From positions 37,266,711-37,330,710 of the forward strand of contig CM061245.1 of assembly GCA_030848705.1 (NCBI GenBank): 64,000 bases of DNA, read 5' to 3'. A model generated the notes under the pieces. It was not told the origin of the DNA and ran no database searches. It saw only the letters and a list, made by a program, of their open reading frames with translations. Source of the stretch: Heracleum sosnowskyi. Lineage: Eukaryota; Streptophyta; Magnoliopsida; Apiales; Apiaceae. This document shows, piece by piece, positions 55,791-64,000 of this stretch (positions are counted from its first letter, which is position 1; every line of letters starts with the position of its first letter). The translations under genes and the position numbers were made by a program.

Positions 55791-58055
55791 TCTATACTAT
55801 TATATTAAAGACGAAACATTGAAAGTTTTGTAGTCTGGTCATGAAAGTTTTTGTAGTCTGGTCACTCCATTAATAGCCGTTAGATATTTTTGATCAAATC
55901 ATGAGAACCGTTAGATAAAATATTAAAATTAGTATATAGAATATATTTTCTATTTTTCCTAACTAAAATATCTCATTTTCCAAAAATATCACAGACAGTT
56001 TCATTTAATAAAATAACATAATAAAGTTATAATTGCTAATAAATAACTCATTACCATTATATTAAAGACGAAATATTGAAAGTTTTGTAGTCTGGTCATG
56101 AAAGTTTTTGTAGTCTGGTCACTCCATTAATAGCCGTTAGATATTTTTGATCAAATCATGAGAACCGTTAGATAAAATATTAAAATTAGTATATAGAATA
56201 TATTTTCTATTTTTCCTAACTAAAATATCTCATTTTCCAAAAATATCACATACAGTTTCATTTAATAAAATAACATAATAAGGTTATAATTGCTAATAAA
56301 TAACTCATTACCATTTTTAGCCAAAGTGTATATTCTTTTTTTATATTTTCTAACTAAAATTTCTACTTTTCTATTTTTCCTAAATACAACCTCTAATTTT
56401 CCAAAAATATCACGAATAACTCTATTTAATAAAATAAAATAATAATATTATAATTATTAATGACTAACCGATTAGCTTTTTTTCCCAAAACGTATATTAT
56501 TTTTTATATTTTCTAACTAATATTTCTCTTAACTAAAACCTCAAAAATATCACGGGCTATTCCATTTAGTAGCATAAAATACTAATATTATGAATATATC
56601 TCTCTTTCTATACTATATTATCAAAGACGAAACATTGAAAGTTTTGGTACCTATTTTTTGATACAATATTTGTCTTATTTAATTATTATAATCAGTTACC
56701 CTTTCAATTAAATTATATTACCATTTTTTTCTAAAAAAATCAGTGGCAATTTCCTTCCCAGCTAAAACATGTTACTTTTTCTATTTCCTTTGCTAAAATC
56801 CTTCATTTTTCAAATATATCATGAGAAAACCCTTACATATTTACTTTAAAATCTATTTTAATACTTTTAATTAACAATTACCCTTTTCAACTAAAACATG
56901 TCACCTTTTTTATTTTTCTTACTAAACCCCCTCTTTTTTCAAAAATATCACCGGCAAATCGTTACTTTTATATTTTAAAATTCAACGAAAACATGTTACT
57001 TTCTATTTTTATTACTAAAACTCCTCTTTTTCCAAAATATCACGGACAAACCGTTACTTATGTATTTTAAAATTCATTTTAATACTTTTAATTATTTTAA
57101 AATGTTTAACACGTCTACTTATTTTTTTTAATAAATACAATTAATAAAATATAAAATATATAAAATAAAATTAACAATTATTAAAAACTACCTGTGTATC
57201 GTACGGGTTTTAAGAGTTTGGTAGTCGGATAGACGGACGGTCGGTACTTAGTGATTTTACTTAATTACCCTTACTTATTTTTTTAAAAAAACTATCACTA
57301 AATAATAACATTATTTATAACCAATTATCTTTTCAGCTAAAATACATTTATTTTTTTAGTTTTTTTCTTACGAAATCCTCTCTTTTTTTTTAAAAAAACA
57401 CGGGCGATTATCTTTTTTAACAAAAACATGCTAATCTTTCTATATTTCCTTACTAAAACCTCTCAATTTCCAAAAATATCACGGGCAAACCCTTATTTAT
57501 TTATTTTAAAATCTATTTTAATACTTTTAATTATGTTACTTTTTCTATTTTTTCATTTTCTAAAAAAATTATTATTAAATAATAACATTTTTATAACCAA
57601 CTACATTTTTAGCTAAAATACATTATCTTTTTTAACAAAATCTTCTCTTTTTCTAAAAAAATCACGGACAATTACCTTTTTTAACTAAAACATGTTACTC
57701 TTTCTGATTTTTCTTTACTAAACCCCTCATTTTCCAAAAATATTCCAGACAAATCCTTACTTATTTATTGTGAAGCCTATTTAAATACTTTTAATTACGG
57801 GCACTTACCTTTTCAGCTAAAACATGTTACTTTTTCTATTTTTCCTTACTAAGGCCCCTCCTTTTCCAAAAATATCACGGGCAAACAATTATTAATTTAT
57901 TTTAAAATCTATTTTAATATTTTTAATTATTTAAAAAAGTTTAACACGCCTACTTATTTTTTTTAGCAAATGCAGATTAATAGAATATTAAAACATAAAT
58001 AATAAAAATCATAATTATTAATAATAATCCGTGCGATGCACGGGTTTTAAGCTAG
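55791..58055 (+). mobile_element. Non-autonomous Helitron (2,265 bp)
   Basis: The left end is TCTATACTATTATATTAAAG and the right end CCGTGC-GAT-GCACGG (58,029-58,043) followed by TTTTAAGCTAG, then T. Insertion is between A and T. The related unoccupied site is in the first repeat copy near 53,870 (GATCTAAATATATGTTATAA), which matches the two flanks joined. Inside is a 256-bp tandem duplication (55,801 and 56,057) and a second nested head near 56,609 (TCTATACTATATTATC). There is no Rep/helicase ORF. Confidence 0.85.
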
Positions 58056-59300
58056 TATATGTTATAACTCAACTATCATATATTATGCTGAATATTTGAT
58101 CAATTTAATATACTATATAAAATTCATATTACCATACTTTTAGTTAAAGTCTAATTGGTCATTTTTAATAATTATTGCAATTTTGTAATATTTATAATTC
58201 AAAAAAATATATTGTTTTTCATTGTATATTGAATATTAATTACGTTATTTTTTTATATATACAACATAAATCCTATTTTTGGAGTTGTCATTTTTTTAAA
58301 CATAAATTCAATTATTTTAGTTTCTTTTAATATTTATGTTTTTAGATCAATCACATTTTTAAATCTTTAAAAGTCTAAATAGTTGGTCGACCAAAAATCT
58401 CTAACACGACTCGCGTATTTAAAATTTTATATACATAAAAATTATGCGAGACAATCATTTATTATGTATAATTTTATAAATAAAATTAAATATTTCTTAA
58501 AACCAAATCTTATTTTTTTTATTTTAATAGTTTAATATCTACACAAAGGAGAATGTAAATAAATTCATATTTCTTTAAGACTCGATTACATTTATGTATA
58601 ATTTTATATCAATTATTTAAAATGGCAAAAGAGAATTACAGAGTGTACTCAATACATTAAAAAAAAAATTTGTAATTATATACTATGCAACATTCTATAA
58701 ATAATATAAACCAACGTTTTATTTACTCAAAAGGAAAAATAGAAAAAATGGTAGAAGAGGAGAAAATGTGATTTATCTAAAAATAATTTTAAAAAAAACT
58801 CAAAATAACGTATATTATAATGGTTATGGTATGAGTTTGATTAGAGAAGGTTAGTGGTTCGATTTTCAACCCTAAGATAATTTTATCTACTCTTTGCATA
58901 AATATAAAAGAGAATGTGTTTTTTGTAATTTTTTAACATATAGGAGCAAAATCGTAAATTTATAGGTTTTAAAAAGACATATATCAATCATTTAAATTGA
59001 CAAAAGAAAATTGTAGATTATGCTCAATCGATAAAAAAAAATTTTGTAATTATATATTGTGCAAGTTTATCTATTAATATTTTGAAAGTAAACTCAAAAT
59101 AAAGTGTAGCACATTGGTGCAAGTGTAAAATGTCGTGGGTTCAATTCTCAAGACTAACATAATTTAGTTTATTTTTTACATAAAACTTAAAAAAGTGGCG
59201 TTTTTGTAATTTTTCAAAAAATAGGGGCAAAATCGTAACTTTACAGGCATTAAAGTGGCACTTTTTGCCCTTGTGTTGTGGTTTAATATATAGTAGATAG

Positions 59301-60084
59301 ATACTTTATAAACACTAATATTGGTGAAAGAAGTGGCTTTGCCAAGGACACCAAATGAGTTTTGGATCACCAAATTTGGTGACAAAAGTACATTTGGTGA
59401 TCTTTTAATACCAAATTTGATGAATTTCATAATTCTCACTATACCATTGTGTTTGTTAATAAAACAAGTTTTTCTTATCCTATTGAACTTATTCTTTTGT
59501 ACTTTTCAACTTTATATTTTATTGACAATATAAAAATAAAAGAAAAAGTTAGAATATTCCAATTTTAATATGAAAGATTCTTTTTAGTGTCAAATTATAA
59601 TTTTAATGGGTTCGAATACATTTTATGAATGGTGTTTTTTTTACACCAAAATAGCGTTACGGTGTTGGAAATGGTCCAGGAGTTATAAAGCAAAGTTTTT
59701 TGTTGACATTTAGATCTCTTATCTTCAACATATTATTTCCTGGAAAATTTTATAATTGTCAAGTGGACAGAAAAATTTGGTTCTGTATTCACATGTGAGG
59801 ACTGACTAAAGTTAAGCACCCTACTCAGCTCTAACCTAACACTTTTTTATATGTGATGCCCAGCTAATGCAATGGTCATTTTGGCAATTAGCTAACAAGA
59901 ATAGTCAAAGTCAGCTTATTTTGGATTTTCCTCCCTGCTTCATCTTTCATGCAATTTGTTTTTGTGAAACTGTGTGTCTGAGTCTATTCTTGTGGGACTA
60001 AATTCATTAAACTACTAATTATCCTGTTACATATTACTATATCACAAAGGAACTAAAGGAACAAGTAACCAAACATACAAGGAA
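59301..60084 (+). promoter_or_regulatory. Promoter region of receptor gene I
   Basis: 59,302-59,680 is a shortened copy of the MITE-like segment at 22,240-22,740. 59,701-59,808 is the conserved block with E-box CACATGTG (59,790-59,797). AGTCAA (59,903-59,908) is a W-box core complement. The last 85 bases before the ATG are almost identical to those of gene F. No clear TATA box is seen near the ATG. Confidence 0.5.
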
Positions 60085-63000
60085 ATGGCTAAATTTCAGA
60101 AACCTCTTGTTCTTCTACTATTTCATATTCTTTTCATATCTTTACTTCCACAAAATATAACATCATCACCAAGAACTGAGGCAGAAGCTCTTGTCAAATG
60201 GAAGAACAGTTTGTTACCATCTGCTTCTCTCAGTTCTTGGTCCCTAAACAACCTCAGAAATTATTGTAACTGGACTGGCATTACCTGCAATACTGCAGGA
60301 ACAATTTCTGCGCTCAACATTTCCGGTCAAGAACTCAATGGAACACTTGCTCACTTCAATTTCTCTTCATTTCCGAACCTCACTTCCTTGGATATGAGCG
60401 GCAACCTTATTTTCGATGCTATACCAGTAGCGGTTGAAAATCTGACACAACTTGAGTACTTGAGCTTCGACGAAAACTATCTAAATGGTACCATTCCTTA
60501 CCAAATTAGTCATCTTCAAAAGTTGCAACATTTAGACTTGGGATCAAACTACTTGGCTAATGCAAACTGGTCCATGTTTTTGGACTTGCCATTTCTGACA
60601 CACCTCAACTTATACTTCAATTCCCTTGATTTAGAATTCCCAACTTTCGTATTTAGTTCCAGGAACTTAACCTTTCTTGATTTGTCACAGAATCAGTTGA
60701 CAGGCTCCATACCTGAATCCTTGTTCACCTATTTGTCTAATCTTGAATTTCTCAATCTTAATGATAATTTATTTGAAGGAACATTATCAAGAAATATTTC
60801 CAAGCTTTCGAAGCTGACAGAACTTCACCTAGGAGGGAATAAGTTCTCAGGATCTATTCCTGACAGTATAGGTCTTTTACGTAATCTTGAAGTTCTTGTA
60901 TTGTATAACAATAGACTTGAAGGAAATATTCCTTCTTCCATGGGTCAACTAAGGGTGCTCCAAAAACTTGATCTCAATCAAAAATTTTTGAACTCTAGTA
61001 TTCCTCCTGAGCTTGGATTGTGTACCAAGCTCAACTACTTGGCTCTGGCTGTGAATTCACTTACTGGACCTTTGCCATTGTCATTTTCAAATCTTACACA
61101 AATATCTGAACTAGGCCTATCCGATAATTTTCTCTCTGGCGAGCTCTCACCTCATTTTATCACGAACTGGACTGAGTTGACAGAACTGCAGATACAAAAT
61201 AATACCTTCACTGGTAATATTCCTCCCGAGATTGGTTTGTTAACAAATCTTACGTATCTCTATATGTATGACAATAATCTCACAGGACCAATTCCCAAAG
61301 AGATTGGGAACTTGAAACAGCTTTTAAACTTGGACCTGTCAGGAAACCATCTAGCAGGTTCAATTCCAACAACAATTGGGAATCTCGCCAATTTGGTACT
61401 ATTACATTTGCACTTTAATAATCTGAGTGGATCAATTCCTCCTGAGATTGGAAACTTAACACTTCTCGAAACTCTTGATCTTAATACTAATCAATTGCAT
61501 GGAGAGGTGCCTGATTCCATTGCTGAATTAAGTAACCTACAGGCATTTTCTGTTTTTACCAACAGATTATCTGGCAGCATTCCGAAGGACTTGGGAAAAA
61601 AGAGTCCCCATTTATCTTATGTTGGCTTTTCCGATAACAGCTTCTCTGGAGCATTGCCAGAGGGATTGTGTAGTGGTTTGGCCCTTGAAAGATTTTCAGT
61701 GAATGGAAACAATTTTTCAGGGGTTTTGCCACTTTGCCTGGGAAACTGTTTAAATTTGACTAGAGTCCGGCTCGATGAGAATCGCTTTTCTGGAAACATT
61801 TCGGAATCATTTGGTTTTCACCCACAACTTAAATTCATTTCTCTCAGTGGAAATGAGTTTACAGGTGAACTCTCAGCACAGTGGGGATTATGTGGAAGTC
61901 TCGTCAATATCTCTATGTCAAGAAACAAAATTTCTGGTGCTATTCCATCTGAGCTAGGAAACTTGTCTAATCTGCGATATCTGCTGCTGGATTCAAACAA
62001 GTTTACAGGTGATGATCCAACTGGATTAGGAAACTATGAGCCAATGCAATTTCTTAGTTAGAGGAATAAATCAAATAAGACTTCTGCTGCGGTTAGTCAT
62101 TCTTATGTTAATCACACAAGGACCCACACATAATTTATCATAGACCTGATGATGCATTTGTTTCTTCTAGCATATGCGCTTTCACTTTAACACCAGTTAT
62201 TTCGTTTTCAGAAATTAATCCAAGCTATTTTTTGTTTGGCAGGAAAAATTCCCAGCACGCTATGCAATGCGACATTCCTTGAGATACTTGATTTGTCAAA
62301 TAACAGCTTAAGCGGTTCGCTTCCACACTGTTTGGTCGAAATCAACAATACTCTCTCGATAATAGATCTTCGAAGGAACAGATTTACGGGGACAATACCG
62401 TCAACCTTCACAAATAGCTGCCAACTGACAACTTTTAACATTAATAGCAATCACTTTGAAGGACCAATGCCCGTGGCGCTGGCCAACTGTAAGCAGTTAC
62501 AGATCCTTGATCTTGGAAACAACAATATAAGTGACTCATTTCCACTGTGGCTAGTTACTCTTCCAAAGATCCAAATTCTTATCTTGCGATCAAATAGACT
62601 TCATGGTAACTTAAGTGTTAGCAAGATAGAACATCTATTCCCCAATTTGCAAATCATGGATCTCTCTCACAATCAACTCAGTGGCAACCTTCCGATCAAT
62701 TTTTTTGACAATTTCAAAGCTGTGGTGAATTCAAATACCTTCGGTGATATGAATAAATTAAGCAGGGGTTCATACTATGAAGCTTCTATTTCATTGACTG
62801 TTAAAGGAAATGACTTTGAAGTGAAAGGAATTCTCGATATCTATACAAGTATAGATTTATCAAGCAACAATTTTAAAGGAGAAGTTCCAGAGGTCATTGG
62901 AGAACTTGAATCACTCCGGCTGCTCAACCTGTCTCATAACAGCCTTACAGGCAAAATCCCATTCTTTCTGGGAAATGTAGGCCTTTTAGAATCTTTAGAT

Positions 63001-63438
63001 CTCTCTTCAAACCAATTGACAGGTATGATTCCAAGGCAAATGACTAGTTTAACTTTTCTTTCAGCCTTGAATCTTTCAGAAAACAATCTTTCTGGTGAAA
63101 TTCCACATGGAAGGCAATTTGACACTTTCAGTAATGATTCGTTCCTAGAGAACTTGGCCTTGTGTGGACTTCCTTTGACGAAGAAATGTAGAAATGATGA
63201 GTCATCAACACAAGAAGTGGATCACGATAATCATTATGATGGTGACGATGATAACAATTGGTTAGACTGGGAAATGATTCTAATAGGTTATGGATGTGGA
63301 TTGGTATGTGGATTGTCAACAGGATATATTGTTTTCAAAACTGGGAAGCCTTGGCAGTTTGTGAGATTCATTGAAGGGGCTCAGCGAAAGTGGATAAGAA
63401 GATCCATGAAGAACACAAGAGCTTTACATTTGGGATGA
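60085..63438 (+). CDS. Receptor gene I: chimeric LRR receptor-like protein, two exons
   Basis: Exons 60,085-62,008 and 62,243-63,438 (TGA) give 1,039 residues. The signal peptide MAKFQKPLVLLLFHILFISL and the first 570 or so residues are nearly identical to kinase gene F, including the N-cap cysteines. The last module-1 repeats (LCGSLVNISMSRNKISG) match H. At the phase-1 join Gly642 is completed and RLP LRRs begin. The island (SLTVKGNDFEV) lies near 805-830, an acidic stretch at about 959-984, a membrane helix at about 985-1007 with GYGCG, GLVCG and GLSTG, and a basic tail of about 32 residues. No kinase is present. As for other RLPs, function would need a co-receptor kinase at the plasma membrane. 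It is the most complete copy and has no defect that I can see. Splicing is inferred. Without it translation stops at 62,059-62,061. Confidence 0.87.
62009..62242 (+). other. Intron of gene I joining the two modules
   Basis: Donor TTTACAG/GTGATG and acceptor TTTGGCAG/GAAAA, phase 1, 234 bases, the same as in H. The 5' end is former LRR coding sequence with an open frame for 17 codons past the donor. Confidence 0.8.
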
Positions 63439-63755
63439 CAAGTGTGTCAAGTTACAATTTTCTAATCGACATATTTCTCATTATATTCAAGTATCACGCT
63501 GTGCTAAGTTGTGCCGTCCTGTAGTTTGTATTGTAATAGTGAATCTACTTGTGTTCCAGTCAAGCATTAGTGTTCCCGAACATAAATTGAAGTATTGAGA
63601 TTAAGTACTCCGAAGTGTCAATAATCCAAATCTAGCCAAATGGATGCTTAAGGAATAAAATCTTCAAAAAACTACTCCCTCTTTCAAACCGTTTCTGTGT
63701 TTTTAAAATTTGAAATTTCTTAATTTGTTTGTTAACATATAAGCATGCCATAATT
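63439..63755 (+). other. 3' flank of gene I
   Basis: The conserved receptor 3' UTR (CTTGTGTTCCAGTCAAGCAT) is followed by the same flank as gene H up to AAGCATGCCATAATT, where the similarity stops. Confidence 0.6.
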
Positions 63756-64000
63756 TGTTGGAAATTAATCTTAAACTTATTATTTAGAGTGGGTGTAGTG
63801 GAGTTTAAGTAGGAAGATAGTTGCATGTTTTTAGGCACCACCTCTGGTGATTAGTCTATATATATTTGTATGTACCGTTCAGTTTAAAAAGACTATTAGA
63901 AGAGAATAAAATGTAGTCCCAGGAGTATTCGTTTTTGTATATATATCAGTTTTTACTTTGTTTATTATGCAGTTATCATTCTAGTCTTTATAAAATTCTA
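63756..64000 (+). repeat. Probable start of an LTR, cut by the window end
   Basis: The similarity to the flank of H breaks at 63,755, and the new sequence starts TGTTGGAAATTAATC. A TATATATAT box lies near 63,858 and AATAAA near 63,906. This fits the 5' end of an LTR inserted beside gene I. The other end lies outside the window. Confidence 0.4.

Larger units (their letters stand above)
53271..59300. repeat. Nested AT-rich repeats with an internal direct duplication
   Basis: The segment 53,440-55,000 is repeated at about 55,370-55,790 plus 58,056-59,300, with the Helitron inserted in the second copy. Both copies end CTTTTTGCCCTTGTGTTGTG. The flanking words ACTTTATAAACACTAATATT occur at both outer edges (53,264 and 59,302), so the whole block may be an insertion with a duplicated flank. 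tRNA-like A and B boxes recur in it (see 53,994). No protein gene is seen. Confidence 0.55.

Noticed and set aside
57180..57215. A second complete Helitron end inside 55.8-58.1 kb
   Set aside because: CTGTGTATCGTACGGG is only a degraded hairpin and lacks a CTAG terminus. It is treated as an older nested remnant.

Overview
The window is nuclear DNA of a flowering plant, very probably a eudicot. The evidence is spliced introns, plant-type LRR receptor genes, a REM-type B3 gene, Ty1/copia LTR elements, MULE-type TIR elements and Helitrons ending in CTAG after a GC hairpin, all in AT-rich surroundings. The species cannot be fixed from the sequence alone. I lean towards an asterid such as an Apiaceae species, but that is only an impression.

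The core is a cluster of LRR receptor genes built from two modules. Module 1 is the ectodomain of a MIK2-like LRR receptor kinase (RLK). Module 2 is the C-terminal half of an LRR receptor-like protein (RLP): last LRRs, island, acidic stretch, GxxxG transmembrane helix and short tail, with no kinase. The copies are: decayed chimera A (6.1-7.3 kb), intact chimera B (9.9-13.0 kb), orphan module-2 exon C (15.1-16.3 kb), intact kinase gene F (23.0-26.6 kb), G, a module-1 ectodomain whose kinase has decayed (28.2-30.6 kb), 5'-truncated chimera H (43.2-45.8 kb) and intact chimera I (60.1-63.4 kb). In each chimera the modules are joined by a phase-1 intron. The 5' end of that intron is former LRR coding sequence of the kinase gene.

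Other genes are a 5'-truncated REM/B3 gene (34.3-36.0 kb), a presenilin N-terminal fragment (41.3-42.2 kb) and a GDSL esterase/lipase fragment (46.7-48.1 kb). The presenilin and GDSL fragments each lie inside a Pack-MULE with long terminal inverted repeats and perfect target-site duplications (10 and 9 bp).

Mobile DNA by region: 1-5.9 kb is the 3' part of a Ty1/copia element with an antisense ORF, a very long accessory ORF and the 3' LTR. 16.4-21.0 kb is a 5'-truncated second copia element with an accessory ORF of similar length. 37.0-40.9 kb is AT-rich Helitron-like DNA. 49.0-52.4 kb is a tandem duplication of receptor-gene upstream DNA that has picked up copia gag fragments. 52.4-59.3 kb is nested repeats with a clean 2.3-kb Helitron (55.8-58.1 kb). 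The window ends in what looks like the start of another LTR (63.76 kb).

B, F and I are probably cell-surface receptors. F has a complete kinase. B and I lack one and, from what is known of RLPs, would need a partner kinase such as SOBIR1. G and intron-retained forms of B, H and I would give soluble ectodomains. The gene calls rest on reading motifs and splice signals by eye. No database search was run.
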